From contig JAAVYA010000014.1 of assembly GCA_022790855.1 (NCBI GenBank), positions 1 to 62,467 on the forward strand: a stretch of DNA of 62,467 nt, written 5' to 3'. Numbering within the stretch: the first letter of the stretch is position 1; every line of letters begins with the position of its first letter. Of the stretch, positions 1 to 8,290 are shown piece after piece. The notes beneath the pieces are model-generated. The model made no database searches and had not been told where the DNA came from. It was given only the letters and a program-made list of their open reading frames with translations. The position numbers and the translations under genes were made by a program. Source of the stretch: Lachnospiraceae bacterium. GTDB taxonomy: Bacteria > Bacillota > Clostridia > Lachnospirales > Lachnospiraceae.

Positions 1-40
1 GATATGTACCGCCTAACTGTTCAAATAGTGATTTTGCCAT
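1..40 (-). CDS. TnpV-like transposon protein, N-terminal fragment (window edge)
   Basis: On the minus strand an ATG at 40 follows a strong ribosome site (GGAGGATTTACAAG) and reads MAKSLFEQLGGTY before the window ends. TnpV proteins of Firmicute mobile elements typically open with a K/S-[LI]-F-E-x-x-G-G-T-Y signature, which this matches. Only 13 residues are visible, so the assignment rests on the motif and the ribosome site. If right, the left edge of the window abuts a mobile element or a remnant of one. Confidence 0.45.
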   Translation of the reverse strand, partial: MAKSLFEQLGGTY

Positions 41-183
41 CTTGTAAATCCTCCGTATGAATTGAATTTACCTACAATCCAATCATTCTGGCTGATTACA
101 AAGTCTTTGGGTTTTAACTTCCTTATGAAAAATTAACCATAGTGTATTTTGTAAAATGCATAATATATAATATAAATTCCCTA

Positions 184-212
184 TTGCTTTCGTGAGAAAA
201 GAGTGATATAAT
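184..212 (+). promoter_or_regulatory. Sigma-A promoter for ptb-buk
   Basis: TTGCTT at 184-189 and TATAAT at 207-212 are separated by 17 bases. Transcription would start near 219, leaving a leader of about 180 nt before the ptb start codon. Confidence 0.7.
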
Positions 213-327
213 AAAAAAAACAAAAATCGTGCAAGATATATGATTTTTGCAGCGGATGAGAAGGGAACATCCAAAAGCGTGAGGAGAGTATTTTATCTGA
301 TAGAAGATAAAAAGAGTAGAAAGAGAG

Positions 328-369
328 CCTGCCCCAGATGGGGAACCCCGTCAGGGCAGAGGTCTTTTT
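328..369 (+). terminator. Terminator-like hairpin in the ptb leader
   Basis: CCTGCCC-ca-GATGGGG (328-343) pairs with CCCCGTC-a-GGGCAG (346-359) across a 2-nt loop and is followed by TCTTTTT. It lies between the promoter at 184-212 and the ptb start at 398, so it could act as an attenuator rather than as the terminator of a preceding gene, which is absent on this strand. Confidence 0.65.
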
Positions 370-397
370 CGAACAAAAAAAGGGAAGAGAGGATCAA

Positions 398-1315
398 GTG
401 AGTATGGTGTTGAAAAATTACGATGAACTGGTAGCAAAGGTAAAAGCTTTTCCAAAGGCAAAGCGCGTGATTGTCGCCGCAGCAGGGGATGAACACACGC
501 TGGAAGCCATTGTACATGCCCAGAAGGAGGGCATAGTAGTTCCTGTGCTGGTGGGAGATGCGGCCGTGATCCGGGAGATTTGCGAAAAGATCAGTCTTAC
601 TGTGGCCGAGGAGGATATTTACGACGTTCCCAATCCGGACGAAGCGGCGGCAAAGGCAGTCGCATTGATTCACGAGGGAAAAGGCGACTTTATTATGAAG
701 GGCAAGTTAGAGACTGCCCAGATTTTAAAGCCGGTGGTGAATAAAGAGACGGGACTTGGCACCGGACGTGTAATGTCTCATTTTGTGCTGGATGAGCTTC
801 CCTACTATCATAAACTGATTGTGACTACGGACGGCGGGATGATGACCTACCCCACGCTGGAACAGAAGCGGGACATTATCATCAATACGGTGGAGACGTT
901 AAAAGCTTTGGACTATGAGAATCCCAAGATCGCATGCGTGGCCGCTGTGGAAAAAGTAAACCCCAAGATGCCGGAAACCATAGAAGCCCATGAATTGGAA
1001 GAGATGAACAAGCGGGGCGAAATTAAAGACTGTACCGTTTGCGGCCCGATTTCTTTGGATATAGCGCTGGATAAAGAGATTGCCGATATCAAAGGCTTTA
1101 CCAATCCGGTAGCCGGGGACGCGGACGCTCTTATCGTTCCTAATATTCATGTGGGAAATGTGCTGGGCAAGAGTATTACGGTGATCTCCAGAGGCAGGAT
1201 GGCAGGCTTTATCGTAGGCGCTAAGGTGCCCATCGTTTTGACTTCCAGAGGTTCTTCCGCCGAAGAGAAATTCTTGTCACTGGTACTTGCTTCCGCAGCT
1301 ACAGCATCAAAATAG
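398..1315 (+). CDS. ptb: Phosphate butyryltransferase
   Basis: Converts butyryl-CoA plus phosphate to butyryl phosphate, the penultimate step of the kinase route to butyrate. The 305-residue protein belongs to the phosphate acetyl/butyryltransferase family: a central DFIMKGKLET segment and the RVMSHFVLDELP stretch are typical. The reading frame is open from 338, but those codons run through the leader hairpin; the GTG at 398 (GGGAAGAGAGG upstream) or the ATG at 404 is preferred and gives the normal family length. It is followed after 9 bases by butyrate kinase, forming a two-gene operon. The family also contains phosphate acetyltransferases, but the buk partner argues for butyryl substrate. 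Confidence 0.93.
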   Translation: MSMVLKNYDELVAKVKAFPKAKRVIVAAAGDEHTLEAIVHAQKEGIVVPVLVGDAAVIREICEKISLTVAEEDIYDVPNPDEAAAKAVALIHEGKGDFIMKGKLETAQILKPVVNKETGLGTGRVMSHFVLDELPYYHKLIVTTDGGMMTYPTLEQKRDIIINTVETLKALDYENPKIACVAAVEKVNPKMPETIEAHELEEMNKRGEIKDCTVCGPISLDIALDKEIADIKGFTNPVAGDADALIVPNIHVGNVLGKSITVISRGRMAGFIVGAKVPIVLTSRGSSAEEKFLSLVLASAATASK

Positions 1316-1324
1316 GAGGTTGCT

Positions 1325-2401
1325 ATGGAAAAAATTTTAGTTATGAACCCAGGTTCCACTTCCACAAAAATTGCAGTATACGAAGACGAAAATTCGTTGT
1401 TTGTAGAAAGCCTTTCCCACTCCTCAGAAGAACTGGCTCCCTTTGAAGATATTATTTCCCAGTATGAATTCCGTAAAGGTTTGATTCTGGAAGCCTTGAA
1501 AAACCACGGAGTTGCCCTAGAAGACCTTACCTGTATCGTAGCCAGGGGCGGCCTTTTGCCTCCGCTTTCAGCAGGGGCATATAAAGTCAATGACGATATG
1601 GTATGGCAGTTGACCTATGCGCCTCAGAATGAACACGCTTCGAACCTTGGGGCTGTGATCGCAGATGCTATTTCCAAGGAATTGAATCATATTCCGGCTT
1701 ATATTTACGATGCAGTGACGGTGGATGAACTGGATGAAATCAGTAAGATCACAGGACTTCCGGAAATGCACAGAAAAGGCATGGGACATAACCTGAATAT
1801 GCGGGCGGCGGCCATGCGTTATGCCAAGGAATCCAAGAAAGCATATAAGGATATCAATGTGATCGTAACCCACTTAGGCGGCGGCATTTCCGTTTCCGTC
1901 CACCATGACGGCCGGATGATTGACATGATTTCCGATGATGAAGGGCCTTTTTCTCCGGAACGGGCCGGCGGGCTTCCGGGATTCCAGATTATTAAGATGA
2001 TGGATCAGCCTGATATGGACGCCAAGAAGATGATGAAGAAGGTGAAGACCCAGGGCGGTCTTATGGGCTACTTTGGCATCAACGATACCCGGGAACTGGA
2101 AAAGCGGATTCAGAACGGCGATGAAAAAGCAAAATTGATCTACGACGCTATGGCCTTGAATGTGGCGAAAAACATTGCAAAATTATCCGTATGCGTCAAC
2201 GGAGACGTGGAACAGATCATTCTTACCGGAGGAATCGCCTATTCCGAATATTTCACCAAAGAAGTGGAAAAACGGGTGAAATTCATTGCTCCCGTATTGG
2301 TATACGGCGGGGAGAATGAGATGGAATCCCTGGCTTTGGGAGCTCTCCGTGTCCAAAGAGGCCAGGAAGAAGCCAGAACCTTTGTAAAATGTGAAGAATA
2401 A
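1325..2401 (+). CDS. buk: Butyrate kinase
   Basis: Transfers phosphate from butyryl phosphate to ADP, giving ATP and butyrate. The 358-residue protein carries the acetokinase-family opening MNPGSTSTKIAVY, the VTHLGGGISV nucleotide loop and the ILTGGIAYS motif near the C terminus, all as expected for Buk (about 355 residues). The start ATG follows AGGAGG with a 5-base gap. Operon with ptb; the pair is followed by a strong terminator. Branched-chain acyl phosphates are possible alternative substrates. Confidence 0.95.
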   Translation: MEKILVMNPGSTSTKIAVYEDENSLFVESLSHSSEELAPFEDIISQYEFRKGLILEALKNHGVALEDLTCIVARGGLLPPLSAGAYKVNDDMVWQLTYAPQNEHASNLGAVIADAISKELNHIPAYIYDAVTVDELDEISKITGLPEMHRKGMGHNLNMRAAAMRYAKESKKAYKDINVIVTHLGGGISVSVHHDGRMIDMISDDEGPFSPERAGGLPGFQIIKMMDQPDMDAKKMMKKVKTQGGLMGYFGINDTRELEKRIQNGDEKAKLIYDAMALNVAKNIAKLSVCVNGDVEQIILTGGIAYSEYFTKEVEKRVKFIAPVLVYGGENEMESLALGALRVQRGQEEARTFVKCEE

Positions 2402-2432
2402 GACATCATCATAACACGTTCCTTAACCTTGT

Positions 2433-2469
2433 AAGGGATGCAGAGGCGGCCGCCTTTGTATCCCTTTTT
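2433..2469 (+). terminator. Terminator of ptb-buk
   Basis: A 17-bp stem, AAGGGATGCAGAGGCGG against CCGCCTTTGTATCCCTT with two G-U pairs, runs straight into a T-tract. Confidence 0.9.
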
Positions 2470-2494
2470 GAAGTGGGCAGGATGTAAAAAACAG

Positions 2495-2523
2495 TTGCAA
2501 ATTTACCCGCTCTATATTATCAT
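2495..2523 (+). promoter_or_regulatory. Promoter for nfnAB
   Basis: TTGCAA (2495-2500), 17 bases, TATCAT (2518-2523). It sits just behind the buk terminator and 44 bases before the nfnA start. Confidence 0.55.
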
Positions 2524-2566
2524 AGTGAAGTGGTATTAAATAAATTTAGAAGTGGGAGGCTAAATA

Positions 2567-3469
2567 ATGTATCCAATTACAAAAGCAAGAAAGCTTGCGG
2601 ACAAAATTTTCCTGATGGATGTGGTTGCCCCGAGAATTGCCAAGCATTGTGAACCAGGGCAGTTCATTATTGCCAAGACGGATGCGGTAGGAGAGCGGAT
2701 TCCGCTGACCATCTGTGATTTCGACAGAGAAGCAGGGACGATCACCATTGTATTCCAGATCGTAGGAGCATCTACGGAACGTATGTCTTATTTGAAGGAA
2801 GGAGATGCGTTTGAGGATTTTGTGGGCCCGCTGGGATGCCCCTCTGAATTCGTGAAGGAGGATTTGGAGAAGCTGAAAGAGAAACGTATCCTGTTTGTAG
2901 CAGGGGGCGTGGGAACGGCTCCGGTCTATCCCCAGGTGAAGTGGATGAAGGAACACGGAATCCAGGTGGATGTGATTATGGGAGCAAAGACGAAGGATAT
3001 GCTGATTCTGGAAGAAGAGATGAAAGCGGTAGCAGGAAACCTTTACATAACCACGGACGACGGGAGTTACGGAACTCCTGGCATGGTGACAGGCGTGATC
3101 AAGGAGCTGGTGGAAGAAAAGAACATTCACTATGATACCTGCATTGCCATTGGCCCGATGATTATGATGAAATTTGTTTGTCTGATGACAAAGGATCTAG
3201 GAATCCCAACGATTGTATCACTGAACCCGATTATGGTGGACGGTACCGGAATGTGCGGCGCATGCAGGGTAACCGTAGGCGGAGAAGTGAAGTTTGCCTG
3301 TGTGGACGGCCCGGAATTTGACGGACATCAGGTGAATTTTGAGGAAGCTATGAAGCGGCAGCAGATGTATAAGACAGAAGAAGGCCGGGCCATGTTAAAG
3401 CTTCAGGAAGGCGACACCCATCACGGCGGATGTGGACATTGCGGAGGTGACGAGAAATGGATGTATTAA
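2567..3469 (+). CDS. nfnA: NADH-dependent reduced ferredoxin:NADP+ oxidoreductase, small subunit
   Basis: FAD/NAD-binding ferredoxin reductase-type subunit of the electron-bifurcating transhydrogenase NfnAB, which couples NADH and reduced ferredoxin oxidation to NADP+ reduction. The 300-residue protein has the FAD segment RIPLTICDFD, the NAD-binding FVAGGVGTAPVYP loop, and a C-terminal cysteine cluster (GTGMCGACRVTVGG, then CGHCGG) for a [2Fe-2S] centre. A GTGGGAGG ribosome site precedes the ATG. It overlaps nfnB by 13 bases, indicating translational coupling. PyrK-like and sulfide dehydrogenase beta subunits are relatives, but the NfnB partner settles the role. Confidence 0.9.
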   Translation: MYPITKARKLADKIFLMDVVAPRIAKHCEPGQFIIAKTDAVGERIPLTICDFDREAGTITIVFQIVGASTERMSYLKEGDAFEDFVGPLGCPSEFVKEDLEKLKEKRILFVAGGVGTAPVYPQVKWMKEHGIQVDVIMGAKTKDMLILEEEMKAVAGNLYITTDDGSYGTPGMVTGVIKELVEEKNIHYDTCIAIGPMIMMKFVCLMTKDLGIPTIVSLNPIMVDGTGMCGACRVTVGGEVKFACVDGPEFDGHQVNFEEAMKRQQMYKTEEGRAMLKLQEGDTHHGGCGHCGGDEKWMY

Positions 3470-4842
3470 AGAAGGTTCCTGTAAGAGAACAGGATGCGAA
3501 AGTAAGGGCTACAAACTTTGAAGAAGTTTGTTATGGATATAATAAAGAAGAGGCGATGGAGGAATCCACCCGCTGTATTAATTGCAAAAATGCCAAGTGC
3601 ATCGAAGGATGTCCCGTGGCTATCAATATCCCGGGCTTTATCGCCCAAGTAAAAGAAGGAAATTTTGAAAAAGCTTATCAGGTGATTTCCCAGTCTTCTG
3701 CGCTTCCGGCAGTCTGCGGCCGGGTATGCCCCCAGGAAAGCCAGTGTGAAGGCAGATGTATCCGGGGCGTAAAAGGCGAGCCTGTATCTATTGGGAAGCT
3801 GGAGCGTTTCGTTGCGGACTGGGCCAGGGAGAATCAGATCAAGCCTCAGCCTGCCCAGGAAAAAAAGAACCGGAAAGTGGCAGTGATCGGCTCCGGCCCC
3901 GCAGGATTGACCTGCGCCGGGGATTTGGCCAAGTTGGGCTATGACGTTACCATATTCGAAGCTCTGCATGAGGCGGGCGGCGTATTGATTTACGGAATTC
4001 CGGAATTCCGTCTTCCAAAGCAGAAGGTGGTAGCGGAAGAGATTGAGAATGTAAAGGCGTTAGGCGTTAAGATTGAGACCAATGTGATAATCGGCAAGGC
4101 TACCACCATTGACGAGCTGATGGATGAGGAAGGATTTGAAGCCGTATTTATCGGTTCCGGAGCGGGGCTCCCCAAATTTATGGGAATCCCCGGTGAGAAT
4201 GCCAACGGCGTCTTTTCCGCCAACGAATACTTAACCAGGAACAATTTGATGAAAGCCTTCCAGGAAGACTACGATACGCCCATTTCCAGAGGAAGTAAGG
4301 TAGCCGTAGTAGGCGGCGGCAACGTTGCCATGGACGCGGCCAGAACTGCCCTGCGGCTGGGTGCGGAAGTACATATTGTATACCGCAGGAGCGAGGAAGA
4401 GCTGCCTGCTAGAGTTGAAGAAGTACATCATGCGAAAGAAGAAGGCATTATTTTTGACCTGCTTACCAACCCGGTGGAGATTCTTGCCGATGAAAACGGC
4501 TGGGTAAAAGGAATGCGCTGTATCCGTATGGAACTAGGCGAGCCGGATGCTTCCGGAAGAAGAAGGCCGGTGGAGATTCCGGGCTCGGAATTTGAGTTAG
4601 AGCTGGATACGGTGATTATGTCTCTTGGCACTTCCCCCAATCCGTTGATTTCTTCCACGACCAAGGGCCTGGAAGTAAATAAATGGAAATGCATCGTTGC
4701 GGATGAGAATAATGGCAAGACCACAAAAGAAGGGGTATATGCCGGAGGGGACGCCGTAACAGGAGCAGCTACCGTAATTTTGGCCATGGGCGCAGGAAAA
4801 GCGGCGGCCAAAGGAATTGACGAATATTTGTCTGGGAAGTAA
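3457..4842 (+). CDS. nfnB: NADH-dependent reduced ferredoxin:NADP+ oxidoreductase, large subunit (GltD-like)
   Basis: Large flavoprotein subunit of NfnAB. The 461-residue chain starts with a double iron-sulfur region (CINCKNAKCIEGCPV, then CGRVCPQESQCEGRCIRG), followed by the FAD dinucleotide fold VAVIGSGPAGLTCAGDLA near residue 145 and an NADP fold VAVVGGGNVAMDAARTALR near residue 285. The layout matches the glutamate synthase small-subunit family; no glutamate synthase large subunit is adjacent, while nfnA is, so the bifurcating transhydrogenase is preferred. It likely supplies NADPH while balancing ferredoxin and NADH from butyrate fermentation. Confidence 0.9.
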   Translation: MDVLKKVPVREQDAKVRATNFEEVCYGYNKEEAMEESTRCINCKNAKCIEGCPVAINIPGFIAQVKEGNFEKAYQVISQSSALPAVCGRVCPQESQCEGRCIRGVKGEPVSIGKLERFVADWARENQIKPQPAQEKKNRKVAVIGSGPAGLTCAGDLAKLGYDVTIFEALHEAGGVLIYGIPEFRLPKQKVVAEEIENVKALGVKIETNVIIGKATTIDELMDEEGFEAVFIGSGAGLPKFMGIPGENANGVFSANEYLTRNNLMKAFQEDYDTPISRGSKVAVVGGGNVAMDAARTALRLGAEVHIVYRRSEEELPARVEEVHHAKEEGIIFDLLTNPVEILADENGWVKGMRCIRMELGEPDASGRRRPVEIPGSEFELELDTVIMSLGTSPNPLISSTTKGLEVNKWKCIVADENNGKTTKEGVYAGGDAVTGAATVILAMGAGKAAAKGIDEYLSGK

Positions 4843-4889
4843 ACAATAGAATCCACGTTTCGCGCGTTTTCTGTTGTTCGAAATAAGAG

Positions 4890-4920
4890 AAAAGGGGGCT
4901 GAATGATCGGTCCCCTTTTC
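4890..4920 (+). terminator. Terminator of nfnAB
   Basis: AAAAGGGG (4890-4897) pairs with CCCCTTTT (4912-4919) around a 14-nt loop; the T-run is part of the stem. Confidence 0.65.
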
Positions 4921-4940
4921 ATAGCAAAATGCTGGCGTTG

Positions 4941-5020
4941 CTCCGCCGGTTACATATGCTGATATTCTGCTTCCCTTAATTAGGAATGCAACATCATACT
5001 AGCATATTTAACCGCCGGAG
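4941..5020 (+). repeat. 80-bp inverted repeat upstream of the flavodiiron gene
   Basis: CTCCGCCGGTTA (4941-4952) pairs with TAACCGCCGGAG (5009-5020) with one mismatch, continued by ATGCT (4956-4960) and AGCAT (5001-5005), and capped by a small GCTTCC/GGAATGC stem. It lies 38 bases before the fprA start. It could be a leader hairpin or a REP-like insertion. Confidence 0.6.
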
Positions 5021-5058
5021 TTTAAAGCATATTTTTACAGGAAAGAAGGAGGAACCTC

Positions 5059-6219
5059 ATGAAAGACACATTTATTTCAAAGCAGATCCGCTATATAGGA
5101 GCGGACGATAAGGATCTTGATTTGTTTGAAAGCCAGTATATCATCCCCAACGGAGTGGCATATAATTCTTATTTGATATTGGATGATAAAATCGCGGTGA
5201 TGGATACGGTAGACGTCAGGAAAACAGACGAATGGCTTCAGAACCTGGAAGGGGAATTGGATGGCCGTACTCCCGATTATCTTGTGATTTCCCATATGGA
5301 GCCGGATCACGGGGCCAGCATGAAAATTTTGGCGGAGAAGTATCCCAACATGCAGTTGGTGGGAAATGCCAAGACGTTTCCCATGATCGATCAATTTTTT
5401 GAACTTGACTTGTCCGGACGGACCGTTACTGTGAAAGAGGGAGATACCTTGTCTTTAGGCAGTCATACCCTTCATTTTGTCATGGCTCCTATGGTACATT
5501 GGCCGGAGGTTATGGTTACATATGAGAGCACAGAAAAAATTCTGTTTTCGGCAGACGGGTTTGGTAAATTCGGCGCCTTGGATACGGAAGAAGACTGGGC
5601 ATGCGAAGCCCGCCGTTATTATTTTAATATTGTAGGCAAGTACGGCGCCCAGGTTCAATCATTGCTGAAAAAGGCGGCGGCGCTGGATATTCAGATGATC
5701 TGCCCTCTTCACGGACCTATTTTAAAAGAAAATCTGGATTACTATATTGGAAAATACAACACCTGGAGCAGTTATGAGCCGGAGGATAAAGGGATCCTTC
5801 TTGCGTATGCTTCCATCCATGGCAATACCAGAAAAGCAGCTCTTCAGTTGGCCGATCTGTTAAGAGAAGCAGGGGCGGAAAAAGTAGCTGTTACGGATCT
5901 GGCCCGGGATGATATGGCGGAAGCTATAGAAGACGCTTTCCGCTATGACCGCATGGTGCTGGCATGCCCCACGTATGACGGCGGACTGTTCCCCTGCATG
6001 GAGGATTTTCTTCATCATTTGAAAGCAAAGGGATATCAGAAACGGACCGTAGGTTTGATGGAAAATGGAAGCTGGGCTCCTGCTTCCGGGAGATTGATGA
6101 AGGGAATTTTGGAGTCTATGAAGGACATTACTCTGGCAGAACCGGTGGTAAGCATCAAATCATCCATGAAAGAGCAGAATGCACAGCAGATGGAAGCGCT
6201 TGTAAAAGCCTTGGTATAG
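5059..6219 (+). CDS. fprA: A-type flavoprotein (flavodiiron protein)
   Basis: Reduces O2 to water or NO to N2O in anaerobes, using a diiron site and FMN. The 386-residue protein has an N-terminal metallo-beta-lactamase-type domain with the diiron ligand motif HMEPDHGASM and a later ADGFGKFG, then a flavodoxin domain from about residue 250 (YASIHGNTRKAALQLADLL, then CPTYDGGLFPCMEDFLHHL). No C-terminal rubredoxin domain is present, so an external electron donor is needed. AAGGAGG precedes the ATG. It stands alone behind the inverted repeat; a role in oxygen or nitrosative protection is inferred from the family. Confidence 0.9.
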   Translation: MKDTFISKQIRYIGADDKDLDLFESQYIIPNGVAYNSYLILDDKIAVMDTVDVRKTDEWLQNLEGELDGRTPDYLVISHMEPDHGASMKILAEKYPNMQLVGNAKTFPMIDQFFELDLSGRTVTVKEGDTLSLGSHTLHFVMAPMVHWPEVMVTYESTEKILFSADGFGKFGALDTEEDWACEARRYYFNIVGKYGAQVQSLLKKAAALDIQMICPLHGPILKENLDYYIGKYNTWSSYEPEDKGILLAYASIHGNTRKAALQLADLLREAGAEKVAVTDLARDDMAEAIEDAFRYDRMVLACPTYDGGLFPCMEDFLHHLKAKGYQKRTVGLMENGSWAPASGRLMKGILESMKDITLAEPVVSIKSSMKEQNAQQMEALVKALV

Positions 6220-6314
6220 TTTGAAAAATAGCCGTTTCTTCGTGATAGTGCACAGGTTTAGCTGGTGGTAAACTGATAAATTTTCACAAAAAAAACACCT
6301 TTTTACAAAAAATA

Positions 6315-6344
6315 CTGACAGAACTTCAAAAAAAGTGGTAAAAT
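6315..6344 (+). promoter_or_regulatory. Putative promoter of the CarD-like gene
   Basis: CTGACA (6315-6320) and TAAAAT (6339-6344) with an 18-base spacer, about 27 bases before the start codon. Confidence 0.45.
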
Positions 6345-6370
6345 ATAAATATCACAGAAGGGAGCAGTAT

Positions 6371-6898
6371 ATGTTTAAAAAAGGAGATTATATTGTATAT
6401 GGCAGTACGGGAATCTGTGTGATAGAAGACATCACTACCATGGATTTACCCGGTGTAACGAAGGAACGGTTGTATTATGTGATGTTGCCATATGGGAAGA
6501 ACGGGAATAAGATTTTCACTCCGGTGGACAACCCTAAGATGAAGCTCCGCAGAGTCCTGACGAAAGAAGAGACCCTGGCATTGATTGATGAGATTCCGGC
6601 TATGGAACAGGTGGGAATCTCAGAAGAGAAGCTCAGGGAACAGAAGTATAAGGAATATCTCAGAAGCTGTGAATGCAAGAATTGGATCCGTATGATCAAG
6701 ACGCTGTATCACAGGAATCAGGAACGTATATCCCAAGGGAAGAAGGTTACGGCTACGGATGAACGTTATTTCAAGTTGGCTGAGGAGAATTTATATACGG
6801 AATTTTCCATTTCCCTGGATATCCCCAAAGACAAGATACAAGAATATATCGAAAAACGTTTGAACAAAGAGTCTGTTAAGGAATCGACGGCCGGATAG
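6371..6898 (+). CDS. CarD/TRCF-RID-type transcriptional regulator
   Basis: CarD-family proteins bind the RNA polymerase beta subunit and promoter DNA to tune initiation. The 175-residue protein opens with the typical FKKGDYIVYGSTGICVIEDI strand pattern of the RNA polymerase-interacting domain (residues 1-60), followed by a helical C-terminal part (about 70-165) rich in basic residues. The frame is open from 6335, but the ATG at 6371 has the ribosome site (GAAGGGAGC) and begins exactly at the domain. Monocistronic: own promoter and a strong terminator. The targets cannot be told from sequence. Confidence 0.85.
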   Translation: MFKKGDYIVYGSTGICVIEDITTMDLPGVTKERLYYVMLPYGKNGNKIFTPVDNPKMKLRRVLTKEETLALIDEIPAMEQVGISEEKLREQKYKEYLRSCECKNWIRMIKTLYHRNQERISQGKKVTATDERYFKLAEENLYTEFSISLDIPKDKIQEYIEKRLNKESVKESTAG

Positions 6899-6901
6899 GA
6901 G

Positions 6902-6953
6902 AACAGGAAGCCTTAGCCTGTTTGCCAAGGACAGGCTAAGGCTTCCTGTTTTC
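6902..6953 (+). terminator. Terminator of the CarD-like gene
   Basis: A near-perfect 20-bp stem (AACAGGAAGCCTTAGCCTGT and its complement at 6931-6950) closes a 9-nt loop and ends in TTTTC. Confidence 0.92.
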
Positions 6954-7041
6954 ATACGTTTTTTGGGATGGGATATGTTCTATTGATTAGGATGTATTGT
7001 AGCAAGTTGTTAAATTGGTCAATAAGTAAAGGGGCGAAAAT

Positions 7042-7479
7042 ATGACAGATAGTGCAAAACTGGATCTGCTCTTATCGGAAATGCAGGGAATGAAAAATGA
7101 AATGCAGGGAATGAAAGAGGATATCCATGGCCTGAAAGACGAGATGCGCGAAGTGAAAGAGGATGTCCGCGGCCTGAAAGACGAGATGCGCGAAGTGAAA
7201 AATGAAATGCAGGGAATGAAAGAGGATATCCATGGCCTGAAAAACGAGATGCAGGAAGTGAAGAGCGATCTGAAAGATGTGAAACAAAAGGTTAGCAAAA
7301 TGAATTTGATACTTGATAATGAAATTCGTGTGAATATTCAGCGTGTGGCGGAAGGCCATCTTGATCTGTCAAGAAACTTGCATGACGCGATGAAGCCTAG
7401 CAGCGAGGTTGAAATGTTGGCGATCAAAGTTAGAATGTTAGAGTCGGAAGTAAGAGATATAAAGTCTAGATTTTTATAA
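7042..7479 (+). CDS. Coiled-coil heptad-repeat protein of unknown function
   Basis: A 145-residue soluble protein, ATG preceded by AAAGGGG. Residues 10-95 are seven-residue repeats of the pattern E-M-[QR]-[GE]-[MV]-K-[EDN], giving a long coiled coil; the repeats are also visible in the DNA as 21- and 42-base units (7080-7265). The C-terminal 50 residues form a less repetitive helix. No signal peptide or membrane segment. Similar short coiled-coil proteins are widespread in Lachnospiraceae without known function. Repeat number could change by slippage. Confidence 0.7.
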   Translation: MTDSAKLDLLLSEMQGMKNEMQGMKEDIHGLKDEMREVKEDVRGLKDEMREVKNEMQGMKEDIHGLKNEMQEVKSDLKDVKQKVSKMNLILDNEIRVNIQRVAEGHLDLSRNLHDAMKPSSEVEMLAIKVRMLESEVRDIKSRFL

Positions 7480-7598
7480 TTACGGGGGAGAATACCAAAA
7501 AAGCTTCCCATTTAAAATTCATACATAGTAATTTCATATATAGTAGATGATCTTTCATAGTAGGTGATCTTTCACAGTAGATTAGAGTGTGGTTAAAA

Positions 7599-7647
7599 GA
7601 AGAGAAGTGTCCCATGGATGGTACTGGCCGGATGCTTCTCTTTTTTT
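7599..7647 (+). terminator. Terminator downstream of the coiled-coil gene
   Basis: AAGAGAAG (7599-7606) pairs with CTTCTCTT (7635-7642) and leads into a run of seven T. The 332-base gap (7480-7811) also holds an imperfect direct repeat of a TGATCTTTCA unit at about 7540-7580 and otherwise nothing recognisable. Confidence 0.75.
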
Positions 7648-7811
7648 GTATTCTATAATTTTTTAAAGATTTTGGATGAAACGGATGCTTTCGTGTGTTA
7701 TACTGTCATTTAGGCAGAGGCTTATAGAAACGGCTATATCTGCAGGCGTATGGATTGTCTTATTGGGACGTCTAAGTTAAAAAAGAAAAAGGGCGAAAGG
7801 GAAGAGCAGAT

Positions 7812-8290
7812 ATGGAATATAACGCAAGTGCGACCAAATATCTCTTTTGGTTTGTTGAGACTAGAGAAACAGCCAGGCTTCTTGAAACTCATTCTATGGA
7901 TCAGGCCAGGCAGAGGATCATAGAAGAAAATTTTATCAGCAGAAGTCCAGGGACAGATTGATCAATGAATTTGGCTGCATTAGAAAACGGCTGGAAGCAT
8001 TGCCAGACGAGCTTCGAAAGATGATGATTACGGCAGATATTAATACTGGGAAGCTGATCGCTTTTATCGGATGCATGGCGTCAGACAGATTACTTTTTGA
8101 TCTGATCTATGAAGTATATCGAAAGAAATTATATCTTGGTGAGACGAACATGACGGACGCAGATCTTAATATCTTTTTTAAGGATAAGCAGAATCAGAAT
8201 GAAAAGGTGGCGTTGATTACAGATGTGTCGATAAAAAAGTTAAAACAGGTGTACTGTAAGTATATGTTTGAGGCCGGGCTGCTTACTGGA
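7812..8290 (+). pseudogene. brxA: brxA (DUF1819) BREX gene remnant, frameshifted and 3'-truncated
   Basis: Starts at ATG 7812 with YNASATKYLFWFVETRETAR, the N-terminal signature of BrxA. After ENF (about 7930) the frame is lost by one missing T in a T-run: frame 1 stops at 7959-7961, while frame 2 continues FYQQKSRDRLINEFG and carries the family core LNIFFKDKQNQNEKV and KLKQVYCKYMFEAGLLT. Homology ends near 8288, before the normal C terminus, where brxB-like sequence begins in another frame. BrxA is a small accessory factor of BREX defence systems, normally about 200 residues; about 159 remain. Not functional as it stands. Confidence 0.85.

Noticed and set aside
338..397. N-terminal 20-residue extension of ptb
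   Set aside because: These codons are made of the leader hairpin and T-tract; the GTG/ATG at 398/404 has the ribosome site and gives normal family length.
7080..7265. Short tandem repeats suggesting CRISPR or a minisatellite
   Set aside because: Repeat units are multiples of 21 bases with no unique spacers and encode coiled-coil heptads.
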